Of a stretch of DNA of 64,000 bases, positions 1 to 12,900 are shown piece after piece (position 1 is the stretch's first letter; the number at the start of each line of letters is the position of its first letter). The notes beneath the pieces are model-generated. The model searched no databases, was not told the DNA's origin, and saw only the letters and a list, made by a program, of their open reading frames with translations. The translations under genes were made by a program, and so were the position numbers. This DNA is from Sipunculus nudus (Eukaryota > Annelida > Sipuncula > Golfingiida > Sipunculidae): contig CM049322.1 in NCBI GenBank assembly GCA_026874595.1, forward strand, positions 9,596,400 to 9,660,399, written 5' to 3'.

Positions 1-540
1 GCCCTTTTCCTGCAGCCTTCTCGCACACTTTCCCGCAGCCTTCTCGCACACTTCCTGCAGCCTTGCACACTTCCTGCAGCTTCTCGCACACTTTCCCGCA
101 GCCTTCTCGCACACTTTCCCGCAGCCTTCTTGCACACTTTCCCGCAGCCTTCTCGCACACTTCCTGCAGCCTTGCACACTTTCTGCAGCTTCTCGCACAC
201 TTTCCCGCAGCTTTGCAGCAACCTTGCAACAAGGTCACAATTTGCCATGCAAATTAGTTTGCGGCAACCTTGCTGCAGGCTTGCTGCAACCAATGTTCCC
301 GCAGCCCTTTTCCTGCAGCCTATTCGCACACTTTCCCGCAGCCTTCTCGCACACTTCCCGCAGCCTCCTCGCTCACTTCCCGCAGCCTCGCACACTTTCC
401 TGCAGCCTTCTCGCACACTTTCCCGCAGCCTTCTTGCACACTTTCCCGCAGCCTTCTCGCACACTTCCTGCAGCCTTGCACACTTTCTGCAGCTTCTCGC
501 ACACTTTCCCGCAGCCTTCTCGCACACTTTCCCGCAGCAG
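1..540. repeat. 23-bp minisatellite with 303-bp higher-order duplication
   Basis: The array is built from a C/T-rich unit close to GCAGCCTTCTCGCACACTTTCCC, with shorter variants lacking the CTCG or one CCC. A higher-order duplication is visible: the block at 124-213 recurs unchanged at 427-516, an offset of 303 bp, and the opening GCCCTTTTCCTGCAGCC recurs at 304. A spacer at about 214-300 contains TTGCAGCAA and TTGCTGCAA motifs. All the open frames here simply read the repeat in different phases and are not genes. The array runs off the left edge of the window, so its full length is unknown. Confidence 0.92.
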
Positions 541-1615
541 GGGCCAATTAGATAGCAGCCATGATATGTATAAACAATAGCACGTGGGCTCAGTTATTGT
601 GTACAAGCAGACATGCCATGTCATTAGTCAGTGACTGTCTCTGCTCCAAATATAAATGCAGGTACTCAACAGAACAAGCTCTCATGAAACTCCATTTAAT
701 TTGCACATACAATTAAACGTTAATCCATAATGGCTTTTAAATATAAACCAAACTTAATCAAGCTTTGTTAGAAATTACACCTTGATGAATATGAATCAGA
801 GTACACACTACACAGTCACACGAATCCTGCATGAAGTTGTGTAGCTACATAGCTGAAGTTCTGGGTGAGTATATTGTCAGGCCAAGGACTGGAAACATGA
901 ACCACAAAGTGACATTGGGTTACTTCAATATTGTTAGGAATTTCCCGTTTACTTAGGGTGACATCTATAGACATAAGTCAAACAGAATTTAGCAAATCAA
1001 CTTTAAATGAAGCTTAGCCTGAGAATTTTAAAGTTTGTGTGAAGATGAAAACAAAACCTTATTTAAAGTTACTGTTTCATATTCAAATCAATAAAACTCA
1101 AAATGCAGTGGAGTTCAATAAATGCATGATATACACGTTAACCACAGAATTGTTTTCATGCTGCCTTTGATATATCTGCCTTCCAGCTTGAAAACATCTT
1201 TCAATCCCACCATTAATCTTAGACTTAGTTTTTACTTTTCCACAAAATAAAATTTAATACTACACTTTCTGTGTATAAAATTACTTTAGGAAAAATCAAT
1301 CTTATCAGTGGTGGGCAGCCCTTTATCAATGCTTGCTGCCGCATCCCTTAGGGTACAAATATGTAGTTCAAACTTACTGGTGGTAGTAACATAACACCCT
1401 CTCTTTGTTCCTCCCATCAACTAATTGTATGTTCTAATTAATCCAATGAGTCCTCTGAACATGCTGGATCTGTTGAATGTTACTCTTACTTGAGCTATTT
1501 GGCACAGATCTTCATATTTTAGAAGAGCTAACAAAGCACTGTCTTTTACTAATTTTGCAAAAATGGCTGCCTTTCCCTCCAAAATCAGTTTAGCCAATCA
1601 CAGCAGGGTAAGACA
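541..1615. other. Non-coding stretch, no recognised feature
   Basis: This is AT-rich sequence with stops in all frames. I see no exon, RNA gene or clear repeat. It separates the minisatellite from the related fragments at 1.6-1.95 kb. Confidence 0.6.
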
Positions 1616-1740
1616 GGAAATAGTAGAGCAAATAAAACTGTAAAAGACTGCGGCTAGCCGCAACCCTCCCGCAGCCTTCCTGCGCACAGCATCCAGTTAA
1701 CTCTATGAGTTTTTACAGTTTTATTTGCTCTACTATTTCC
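1616..1740. repeat. Perfect 30-bp inverted repeat around a 65-bp loop
   Basis: Arm 1616-1645 (starting GGAAATAGTAGAGC) is the exact reverse complement of 1711-1740. The loop at 1646-1710 contains the 12-bp palindrome GCGGCTAGCCGC (1650-1661) and minisatellite-like words (CCGCAGCCTTCC). Perfect identity of the arms implies a recent inverted duplication or a foldback element end. Confidence 0.9.
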
Positions 1741-1970
1741 CGCAGCCTTCCTGCACACATTATTAAAATACTCTATAGGACTGCGGCTAGCCGCAACCCT
1801 CCCACAACCTTCCAGCACACAATTCAGATTTGCTGCACACTTTCCTGCAGCCTTTGCCAGGCAGCGGGAAGCATGCAACTAGCCGCAGCCTTCCTGCACA
1901 CTCTTCTTGCAGCCTATTTTGGTTTCTGCTGCTTTGCAGCACGGTTGCAGCAAAGCAGCGGCAAACTTTT
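1646..1970. repeat. Dispersed minisatellite fragments with duplicated palindrome
   Basis: The 25-bp word beginning GACTGCGGCTAGCCGC occurs at 1646-1670 and again at 1779-1803, each followed by CCGCAGCCTTCC/CACAACCTTCC-type units like those at 1-540. The tract ends around 1970 in TTGCAGC/GCTGCAA-rich sequence that resembles the spacer at 214-300. It looks like the other edge of the same repeat family. Confidence 0.75.
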
Positions 1971-4900
1971 CATTTTGCTAAGGGCTATTACTGACTGCAT
2001 TAAGGTTTTCATTATTGATAATTTGAATCCCTCTTCTCTTGTTGTTTTATAGCTACCATTTGCTACCTTCATTCATAAGGTACAGGATTTTTTTTTGCTA
2101 GCACATGCTTCACCTATATTTGCTATAGATTGTATAACCTGGATATTTGCCACCTGTGGTTTTATTTTTACTTAAAAAAACATGGAAAAAGTTTCAACCA
2201 TTGTATCAGTACATCTGTACGGTAATCACACAATAGCATACCAGGTTAGTGTAACCTTAACCTAAAGATATAGGTTTGGAAAGACATCTTTGATTGAGGT
2301 GTTGGGTTCTCATACCAGAAGTTTTTAGCCCTAGTGGTTACAATCTATGTCTTGTTAATGATGAACTATGGAGGACGTAAAAAGTTTTAAATGTTCACTG
2401 ATAAATAAAGAAGTATGGATCAAATCATTTTCTGGATGCACAGACTTGTGTGATTAAGAGTGAAAAATTAAGTCAGTTAGAAATTAGGCCAGCTTAACAG
2501 AGTTTCTGTAATAATCAATGGAGCAAATTGTATAAGTCTGATTAGCAGACGGACTATGACTTAGAAAACGGCTGAAAAATGTTAACGTGTTGTGGCTGTA
2601 AACATTATAAATAATATCGTTTTATAGCTAAAGTGTACACTTGCAAGTAACGTTTTAAAATACTGGATAGATAACCATAACACCAGCATTACAGTTTTAC
2701 ATGAATGATTTATGTCTGTTTTATAAGTTATAATTCTGTTTTAAAACTCAAGCTGTTTTTCTAAAGACAAAACCATTTCATATAGTTCAGATGGCCTTTT
2801 TATTAAAGTAGTATAGACCTTGAAGCCACTGCCTATCAACCTCATTTATTGTCAGTCTATTGAAGAACTTGAATGTCACACAACACAATCCTTTTCCAAA
2901 TTACATTTCCTGTTTTCTGTTAGCCAGTAAGTTATATAAAATATGAATCACCTGTTTGCAATTTCTACTGTAATACAACAGTCAGTCCCACCCTTTGTGA
3001 AACTAACACTATTTAAAGTCTTGACCTATTGTAAAAACATATTTCATATAATAAGTGATTCATTGTGTGTTATGAAACCATTAAATATTTATGCGCTGTA
3101 TGATATTTCAAGGATTCTCTTTCCATTTTTCTTGATTTATGACCACATGACTGTTGTACACAATATTCTTCAGTTCATAAATCAAAGAAAATGAAAAGAA
3201 AATCTTGAGTGTTTGATAGTTATAACTTAATCTTTTTCATTTTTTTAGAATATAGTTTGTTTTATTTGGAATATAACTTGTGTATAATATGTACTAACTA
3301 TTTGATGTGATGCTGTTTGCATACTTCATGCGATTAATATTTTTCTCTTCCAAAACACATTTACAACAACATAACGTGGAATGTATATTTTTAGAACAAA
3401 AGCATGCTAACATTTGAGATCAAACAACATTTTATTTGAGAGCATCTTTGGGGAGTAATAATCATAGATTTATTTTCCTGCGGGTGCAGCTGTAACACTG
3501 GCAAGACGTGCCGATATTAATACACGACTGGTTTATGAGCATTACTACAGAGGTATCAGGGCTGACTTTGAGAGTCTATAGCAGCCACACCTATGTCAGA
3601 AGCAGTCGCAAAAAAACAGCCCAAGCCAGTCAAGACTTTAATGAAACCGATTTCCGCGTGGGGTGTACGTCAGAGGTCAGACTAAGCAAATGCCAACCCT
3701 CCTTCCCTTGGGGAATTCTTGCACACCTTGCTGATATCGACACTTGTTTCTATGGCAACCTATTTTTGAAGAGGTTTCCGACATCAGGTAGAAAAGAGCA
3801 GCATACCAAGTGTCAGGTGTTCTCTCCCAGTGCATCATGGGAAGAAAGATTAAAGATCAGCAGTTTTTCATGTATGAAGTTTTTTTTAGTATCAGACTGG
3901 TTCAGCCATAGCTATTTATAAAGTCTCACATAAAGCACTGTGTACTATGATATATTACCAAGGTTGTATCAAGATGAATGTAATGAACAATATTATTTGT
4001 GAAAACTGTCAATACTAGTATCTATAATTCACACCCGCCATATATTCTCATATCTAGATTAGGCAAGGACCTCTTTGTTCATGCCTAAATTTTTTTATAT
4101 ATTTTTATTAATGGTATATAATATTTATATAATTTTTTATTTTATGAGGCATTAAGGAAGACTATGCTCTGTTCTTAGTTATAATTTATAAGTCTGATTG
4201 TGCAGTCTTGAGTTGCAAGATGCCAGATACCACAGAATTCAGTTTGAAAAGTTGGTAAAATGCTGAAGTAGTGTTTTCCCTAAAATGTAATAACTTCTTA
4301 CAAATATCTCTTTCATCAAATCAGAGCAAGAATCAGTCAAAAGGCACAAATAATCTTTGTAGACTTTAGAACCAATCTATATGGATAACAGTCATTGCCC
4401 CATCTTTACTTGACATGCTATGCACACAGCCCAAGTAAGCCATCCTATATTGCCATAACAAAGAATCAGGTCAGACTTGTGATTAAGTTATGAAGAATGA
4501 TGCAGGGTCTTCCGCATCCATTACAACTAATTGAGCAATATAAACTGGCTGGCTTCTTGCAATTAGTGCTCTTACTGAAGCAAGTCCATCTATGGTAATC
4601 TTGGTGGCTTTGGTCTCATTTCCTCACAAGCTTTGAATAACAGATTTTTTTATGATTTTAGTGTTGTTTATGATCCATAAATGACAAAGTGCATTTTTTC
4701 ATATGGTTACTTTATTTTCTTACTACATTTTATCTTCAGACCACTATAGGGTTTTATCTTCTTTACAAAAAAACAATGATGTGTTTATTTTCTTGATACA
4801 TTCAACATCTGATAAATGATTTAGCATCATCTTTATAAGTCATCAGTAATAATATGCATCTTTTGATGTACATAACAGCTTTTTTTTGCCTGTTCATATT

Positions 4901-5230
4901 AAATGAGTTATCTTTCAAGAGTAAGCTAAAAAATGTTCATTACTAAGATAGGCATGAAACTTTTCTTGGGCTTAAGTCTGAAATGGAAAAACTGCAAAAC
5001 TTAATTTAAATTATCAAACATAATGCAGTTATAAGACATATATTATAGAAATTCAGCAATCTTCAAATACATGTAATCTCTCAAAACTCAACAATTTTGC
5101 ACACATAGTTCTGTGTGTTATCATATTGTCAAATTGACATGCACATTAAATATGGTTTGAATCACACAAACTGTAATTTGTCATCTGTCTTCACCCAGAA
5201 AAAAGCATATTCTTGCAAAAGTCATGAAAA
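1971..5230. other. Non-coding stretch with one unrecognised open patch
   Basis: This is mostly AT-rich sequence. A less AT-rich patch at about 3480-3870 holds a 137-codon open frame on the plus strand (3508-3921). A second frame (about 3472-3590) reads LARRADINTRLVYEHYYR before a stop. I recognise neither and see no convincing exon borders, so no gene is called. Confidence 0.5.
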
Positions 5231-5231
5231 G

Positions 5232-5371
5232 ATGCAAATAAAAAAGAAAATGAAAAGAAATAGAGAATTCTGTATATATACACAAATATGCAAATCAAAT
5301 GTATGTATATGTATTACAGAAAGAAGTTGCAAATGTAAAATCATACATGAATATGCAAATGAATATGCAAA
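5232..5371. promoter_or_regulatory. Cluster of four ATGCAAAT octamers
   Basis: Perfect ATGCAAAT octamers lie at 5232-5239, 5288-5295, 5353-5360 and 5364-5371, all in the same orientation. ATGCAAAT is the established binding site of POU-domain (Oct-type) transcription factors. Four copies in 140 bp is dense compared with the scattered single copies elsewhere in the window. A regulatory role is inference; the surrounding sequence is very AT-rich, and the last two copies are tandem (ATATGCAAATGA). Confidence 0.35.
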
Positions 5372-7349
5372 TCAGAAAATGACAGAAAGTACAAAAGATA
5401 AAAGCAGTATCAGATGAGATCATCTTCACAGCTGAAATCAGAAATGAATATTCATGATTGTTTATTTGTGCCCTCACACAGAAACCTCAGTGATTTCAGC
5501 AAAGTTTAGTGCAGTCTGCAGTAATTAATATACAGAGACAAAAGTAGTACTGACAAACATCAATTACAACTGACATTTATTGTATCATTATATATCCATT
5601 TCAAAGATAATGAATAACATTTCAATATTTCAGAAATTTGCACTAAATCTTGTCAAATCTAGTAATTTACAAAATCTTATAAAGTACTTGATTCAAGCAA
5701 AAGATGACAAAATGTTTTCTTTATATTTACTTTTGAACTCTGATTTTCTGCCCTTGGGCATTTCATGACTTGATCAAATACAAAAACCCTTTTAAGTCAA
5801 AGAGAGAAGTTTCCCAAATTTCATGAAACAATATTTTGAAAAAGTAAATTAAGATTTTTGCAGAAAGTATGCAATAATTTTGCCAATAAAAAAATCATAT
5901 TTCTGAAGACATATCATTCAGTCTTACTATGTTTACTTCCTCAGAAAACATCTCTGGGTGTGAAATTGACAGTTTCATGGAATACTTTGATTTCTTTTTG
6001 ATGTATATTTATATGTTATGTGGTCTCACTATTAGAACAGCCTGCTGTAGGGCTGCTGTAGGTTACTGCAAGGCTGCACCAGCTTATGTACAGTACTGAA
6101 AGACAAGAAGCTCATGTCCAACTGCTGTCTCACAAAACTATAACAAACAACAGGCCAAAGGTCCTACTTGTGGGGCCAAGGACAAATTTAAACATGACTG
6201 ATGTTGATTTGTTTCCTACTCATTGCATTCTGCAACTAGTGAGCAGCCATCTTGGATATGTAACTTTACTTGAATAAGAAGTTTTCCTTATTTTTTCTGT
6301 GTATAGGTAAGGGTAATGCAAGGGTAGAGCGTTGATAGTCTGCTATTAGCGATGACATCAGTCTCTAAGTTACACTTTGCCTTCCTAGTCTTTTAAGGCC
6401 TTCAGGTTTTTTATTGTAGCTTTTCTCAGCTTCCCAGGAAGCATATGCAACCAATGCTGCCATTGTGAGAATTACAGTATTTTTCATTTTACATTTGCCT
6501 TCCACCAATGACCAGTACCCATTCACTCCTTGTTGTAATGGAGTCTTAGCACAGAAGAATGGGATGTGAATATGCAACCTAGCAATCACTAGTCCAGTGC
6601 ACTTACAATTTTGCAATCATTACCATGGTAAATGTATTGCTTAATCTAAACATAAGAGAAAGTGCTCTGCTGAGCTTAAATATCACTTATCTTGTACCAC
6701 TGAGATTGACTTATACCCGAAGTCAATCATGCAAAATATAATTAAAATCTTCTGTTTGGTTGCCAAGAGGTTTATGACTTTATAAATCTGGGTTAAGCAT
6801 GAAAAAATCTTTAATTTGAAGTTCATGCCAAGAATTTCCAATGTTTGCCCATGGTTTCTAAATCAATTTGGCAACTTTGAGCCAAGTGCCAATCAATATT
6901 CCTTTCTGCGTCATAGAGATTATAAATCTCAAACCCTGCTTTGCCAAAATCAAAAGGTTTTATTGTTCAATATGCAACAGGAACTTCAACATTTATTACT
7001 CAGTTAGTGTTTCATGGTCAGAAAAATAAGGTTCAGGGTAGCTAATAAACACTGATTGGTTTCCTGTGGCTATAATCACTGCTGATTCACCAAACATTAC
7101 CCTTGATCTATAATGGAAAACATGGAAGTCTGTTTGACTGAGGGTGGGCACTTTGGGGGGGGGGGCCAGGGGGGGAGCTGTTTAATTTATCATTTTTGTC
7201 CCACATTGGGTTTAGTTATTCTAGATAAACATGGCTGAATATTGACTTTTACTTCAAAACATTTTTTTTTCAAATCACTTAAAGCTGAATTTCACAAAAT
7301 AAGATTCACTTTAGACACTGATTCCCCTGAGACCGTCAAAGGAACTATG
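5372..7349. other. Non-coding stretch
   Basis: AT-rich sequence without a recognisable gene. It contains a short GCTGTAGG/GCAAGGCTGC-rich patch at 6040-6080 and two G runs (7155-7165 and 7168-7175). Confidence 0.55.
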
Positions 7350-7535
7350 TGACCTTGACCCCACTATGTGACCTTGACTATATGACCTTGAGTTTTTCAA
7401 TGCTAGAGACAGAGATGGCTAACTATGTATTATAAAACCTTTTGATAAATAACTGGCCTTGTGTCATTTCTCAATACCATAGTGTCAGGAGCGGGACAGG
7501 CAATATGTGACCTTGACCTCATGTTGTGACCTTCA
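7350..7535. promoter_or_regulatory. Cluster of TGACCTTGA nuclear-receptor-type half-sites
   Basis: TGACCTTGA, the reverse complement of TCAAGGTCA, occurs at 7350-7358, 7369-7377, 7383-7391 and 7508-7516, with the near match TGACCTTCA at 7527-7535. TCAAGGTCA is the known extended half-site bound as monomer by ERR and NR5A/FTZ-F1 type receptors. The local repetition (TATGTGACCTTGAC twice) may instead reflect tandem duplication. Function is inference. Confidence 0.35.
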
Positions 7536-9660
7536 CATATCTCCCTAACTGTGGGTGTGGAAGGTGCAAAATGTAACACTTACATGCATTTGTGAGTGCA
7601 TGTGTCTTAAACGCGTGTGCATATGCTTCATCTTTCAAAGCATGCAACTTTAACATATGGTGTATTTAAAATATGCACATCTCATTGAAATGAATACTGG
7701 ATAAAAACACATTTCCTTTTCATGCTTTTAACTTTGTGAATGGAGTGATAAAGATAAATGTGTTTCCAAGGTGGGCCCACATGCAGATATGTGCTTAAAG
7801 ATAACCAGCCACATTTCAAACTCTGCCTTTCTGTAAATTCTCAAGATATTAAGATCATTATGTGTGAAAGAGAAAATGCAGAGAAAATACATATATCAAC
7901 AAATTAGGAGTGAAATATTAAACAAATACTGATAGGAAAATTAATGTTGTAAATTTAAACAAAGAGAATAGTATTTAAACACTCTTTGATAACTATCATT
8001 ATTTTATGATTATGAAAGTCTCAGACAGGCAATGTTTTATGTGGTTGTATATCTTCAGTTCTTTTTTTTTTTTTTTTTTGAGACAGCAGTTTGACCAGAA
8101 AATCATTCTACTTCATAGGCTGTTGTCGTATAATCACATACGATCTACAGAGAACACATTGTCACGTGATTGGTCAGGCAATGTGCGAGATGTCAAGGTC
8201 AACTTGTGACCTCAGATGACCCCTACCTGTTGGTCTAATATTAGGAGTTTCACCATCTCTGGCTAAAAGAGAAATACCATCAATACATTCCATGAAAAAT
8301 ATACAAATAATATATGGATGTCACTCATGCTTAATCTGAGTATCATTAACAGACATTAACAACTATTGTTCAACACAGGTTTACCATAATGCATATAACA
8401 TACTCACTGAATTCCCTAAAAAACAAACATGCTATGAAAAGCTGACATTTTTTAAAGACAGTCAATGTACATACAGGCAAGACTTTTTCACAAACAGACA
8501 TACACTTTGAACAAACAAGTAACAAACTGTTGAGTCAAACCATCAAGCAAAGTTCACATTACCCCATGTGATCTGAAACTTGCCCACATATATACATCAT
8601 TAGAAACAATTATACATCACTTATACAATTTTCATTCCAACTGTAGAGACATCATCTACACAAATACAATATTTCATTCATTTTCCACCTATTCATTTTA
8701 CAAACTCACTGACTAAAAAAAAAGTTGAATGTCCTATTTATTTATAACTCCCTGTCTTCATGGTGAAAAAGGGGATATTGGTATCAGTGGAGAAATTAAA
8801 TGAGGTCATCCTGGCCTATTTTATGAACTAAATGAGGTTCTCCACAAAGAATGTAAATTAAAGTCAAACTGGACTTTTATACCCTGATACACCTTTTCAA
8901 AATACCGTAAAAAAGGACTATATACTTCTTTAAATATATATTGTGTCACCATATATATTATTGAAGTCATACATATTGTACCATGAAACAGATTAAAACA
9001 TTCATGGAATGTTTTAAGTATGGCAACTTTGGAAATGTTTGTATCAGAAAATCTACAAGGATTTTGATCGTTCCACAGGATGGACAAAGATCGGATTATA
9101 TAGAAAATTTAATATTTGTATGCTTTAGTTATAACATATAAAAATATAGCTTACAAGTTTAGATGGTCAAGAAAACTAATATGACAACCAATAGTATTTT
9201 TTTGTAGTTGTAATTTGTTTCTGTAATTATACAAATGGGATGTTAAATAAACTTGAGTAACTGGACACTGTTTCAGTGCTTGGCCCAGCATGAAGTGTGA
9301 AAACCTGGGTGATATTTAGCTGGATAGTTTTAGGTCAGATCAGGATGGGGAAGCAGTCATAATATACACACATTGTGCAGACAGGTCTGCCTGAGAACAA
9401 CCAGCAGGAAACAGTAGAGGTGTAAACCTACACATAACATGAGCCCTGGGCTCTCTGTACAGTTAAAATGGCCACACCATCTCTTGTAAGTGAAACCCAC
9501 TCTCAGATGCCCTGTGGGAGTCCATCTATGGATTTATTGATTGTGCAATGTCGGATTCTCTCCTTGTTGGTATCACAGGGACCCCTGCGGTCAGCTTCCT
9601 ATTCAGTCCCAATCAATGCCCGCCTTGTGTTATAATAAATGGTTCATTTTGTAGTTTGTT
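7536..9660. other. Non-coding stretch with an 18-nt T run
   Basis: There is no recognisable gene. A T18 run lies at 8062-8079, followed by a less AT-rich patch to about 8220 that again contains TCAAGGTCA and TGTGACCTCAGATGACC words. The rest is AT-rich. Confidence 0.55.
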
Positions 9661-9951
9661 TTGGCCTTGAGGTTCAACTCTTTCAGCTTAACCTGTCTGC
9701 CAGCTGTCTTATCCTTGGCTTTCAGTTCAATGATTTTGGCTAGACTTGTCTGTTGGTTGTCCTGATCTGGGTTCAAAGTTAAACTGCTTCAAACAAACCT
9801 TCCCAGGAGTCTCCTTAATATTCTCTTTTATGAACTTCAACAAGGCTGATATTTTATCTGAGCTATTCTGAGACATATCATAATTTCCCTTTAATTTTTT
9901 TTTTTTTATTTCGGTTGCATTCAACACCCAATATCTATTAAACTGTGGCAT
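9660..9951 (-). pseudogene. Coding-like relic split over two frames, unrecognised
   Basis: On the minus strand an ATG-initiated frame of 74 codons (9951 to 9727) is lysine-rich and includes SSDKISALLKFIKENIKETP. Where it ends, the frame shifted by one base is open and carries an equally lysine-rich segment (LAKIIELKAKDKTAGRQ, then VKLKELNLKAKTNY) that stops near 9638. Similar composition on both sides of the switch, plus an A-run (9895-9907 on the opposite strand), fits a frameshifted remnant of a basic protein or of a mobile-element ORF. I do not recognise the family. It could also be two chance frames. Confidence 0.25.
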
Positions 9952-12900
9952 AACTATTTTGGTCCTTGAAAGTGATCAGTCAACTACAAAGCAGACACTG
10001 TCTGTCCATAGGCAATACTTTATTTTGTGAACATTGCTTTTTCCCTGGTCTCACTAGCTTTTGAATAAATTCAGAACAATACAAAACACATTAGTTTATT
10101 ATCAAAAACTGCATGGACAATTTTCAGCATTTTCTCATTTCACTTTGATCTCAATGCATCTGCTTGTGAATAAATGAATAATGTAGCTAGTTCAATGTTA
10201 CCACCAAACATAAAGTATCAATGATAAATATCAACGTCATGCATGTTAGACCTGAGAATTATTCCCAAGTTACATCCTTCAAACAGTTACAATGCATACC
10301 AGTGTGTTATCAACAGCACCAGCGTGGACAATTTATCAACCTTGTTTCATACTTGATCAAAGGAAATTACTCAAAAGACTAGCAGAAAATGATAATTCAG
10401 TGGCCAATGTTCCATTATAAAACATATTTTTTAAAAGTATGATGTCAAAATGATTTATTTTGTCTGTGTGGCTAGAATATCCAGTATCTATATAGTGTAA
10501 CACATTGTCTCAAATTAACTTTGTAATGAGGCATTTAAATATTGGCAGATAATATAATGCTTGCAAGTGTAGCTATATGCCTGACATCTTTTGCAAACCA
10601 AACAATGGACCTCCCTTCTTCAAAACCACTTTAATTAACTTTCAGGTTTTAATTATATGTTTCTATGTTAATCTAGGAACCTTATCCACAGAGAACTTTT
10701 TCATTATTGAAACAAAGGGGCCGACTTCTGAGTTGGTCTAGTCCAATGCATGGTAGCGCTCAGGCATGGACTCTTAACTGCTCTTGCTTAGGCACTCTAT
10801 GCCATTTGAATGGCAAGTCTAAATCTGTAGTTGGGATATTTTCTGGGAATCTCTTGAGGTATGCATAACAAAACTTCCCCAAATTTAGTATAGATTTAAA
10901 AAGAAGCCATCATCTCATTATTAAAGGCTACATGTTTATTAATACCTTAATTGCTAAGTGAATTTGAACCCCGATTTTCAGTTCAATTTAGTCTGTTACA
11001 TAAAGAAGCTGTTCAGATGATATATTCAAAGTAGAGGTCATTCTGCATGTAGAGAATACAATACACCTTTGCAAAGTTGAAACATTCTCAATGAATATGA
11101 CCCTTTATTCAGATCTGCAGTGAATTTAAATGGCTTTTCCCAGTCCATCCTCCATTTGGAGATTCAAGGAAACTGGTTCTGTCATTATTTTTACATTCCT
11201 GCATGCTGGCAACAAAACAACAATAAAAAACAAACACAGGTGAAAACATGTCCTCCTCAAAAAATGTTTTTAATATCAAGGATTATTCTGAGAAAGTCAG
11301 CCATCATATTCTGAGGTTTGTATACATAAATCATGGACTGTCTTCAACTGCCACTCAAGTCTGACATTTTACTGATCAAGTTGCCAAACAAATGACCACT
11401 GGGTTGTTGTGTATTAACCAGAGTGACCCCCACAGCTGAGGTCAGTAATACAACCTGTCTGTCAGCGGCTGTGGGAAGACTTTCTCAGCATCTCACTGAC
11501 TGTCCTAATAAACTTCAGCCCCTTAAGTCAAAATCTTCACTCAAGTCACATTAGTTTTAATCTTTGGGGATCTTTGGATTTGCATTTAATGTCATCCAAA
11601 GGGACTCACAAACCTCAGTCATTCACTCTGTTTACTCATGCATCACACTCAGTTGTATTAACGTTAGTCAGGTTATTATGTTAATGCTCCTTGAGAATGG
11701 TCAAGGGACTTATAACATCACCCAAAGTGTGCATTACTCAAGACATAATGCTAAGGATAATGGTCCAATAATATCTCCATTGTGATTTATTTATTCTTTT
11801 GTTGTGCTTATTAGGAAGCCATTATAACATGCTCAAGAGCTGTGTACTTTCACCCAATTGTAGAACAGCATAATGAATTCATTTTCATTAATGGTTTAAG
11901 AGAAAAAGAAACAGAAATTGATACTTTTTTTCATTACAATTCTTTATCATTCATGTCCTGTATTCCTTCCCTTTAAATCAATTAGTATTGTGCACATAAA
12001 CTTACCCCATTTTTTACAGTGTAAAATCCATTGATTTTATATATTTATTCTTACGCTGTCAAGGACATAGAATTTTATACTATTTTTTGCTCCAAAATCC
12101 TTCCATTTTAATTGACTAAATTCTTCACTGAAAAAAAAATTGCAAAACTGACACGAAATTATGCACTATAATGATGCTCTTGCACTGTATTGCTTACTAG
12201 AGCAATTTCTACTTGAGTAACACCAGGTAGATACAGCCTGTCTTGCTGGACAGCCAAGAGGTCTAGATGCAGCACAAGTTAGACGCTAGTCAGGCAAATC
12301 ATTACTCCAGACAGCACATCAGTTTCAGACTACTGCATGAGTCTTTCTAGCTGTACAGCCTTTGGTAGTTTGATGCATTAGTAGCCATGCTGTCTCACAT
12401 AGTGCAAGTGATTCTTAAATCATGACAGTCCTATTTCTACATGAGTGCAGCCTGAGTTGGAATTCCTGCATTTTCTGGCTTTGCAGTTCATGGGCCTTGG
12501 CTGCAATGCTGGGTCTTGCCTGCAATTCTGGTCACACTTTCTACATGCATGTAAGTTGTAGCACAGCTATGCTTTTCTATGGAAATGTTTGGCACATCCA
12601 GAGTCAACATAATGCTCATGAGGAAATGTAGGAATCTGACAGGACTTGAGACATAGGACATGAGATAAATATAAAAGAGTTCATAGGGAATTCCAGCCAA
12701 AATATAGGGAAAATACAGGAGTTCACAGCACCATATATGAGTCTTCAATATAATAAATTACTGTCTAAATGCTGGAAATTATAGGGAATGAATGGAGACC
12801 TGTTTTCGTGGGAAAATATAGGATATATAAGAGTCAGCAGGAGCCCTACAGGAGTAAAGCACCTTCCTATGAGAGTTCTTGATGGTCAGCTTTTAGGACT

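Noticed and set aside
130-624. Several 75-141 codon frames on both strands
   Set aside because: They read the minisatellite in different phases; residues such as HTFPQPSRTL simply repeat with the DNA.
8062-8100. T run followed by GAGACAG, resembling the end of a primate Alu
   Set aside because: Only a few bases agree, and the following sequence is unrelated. The rest of the window is not primate-like.
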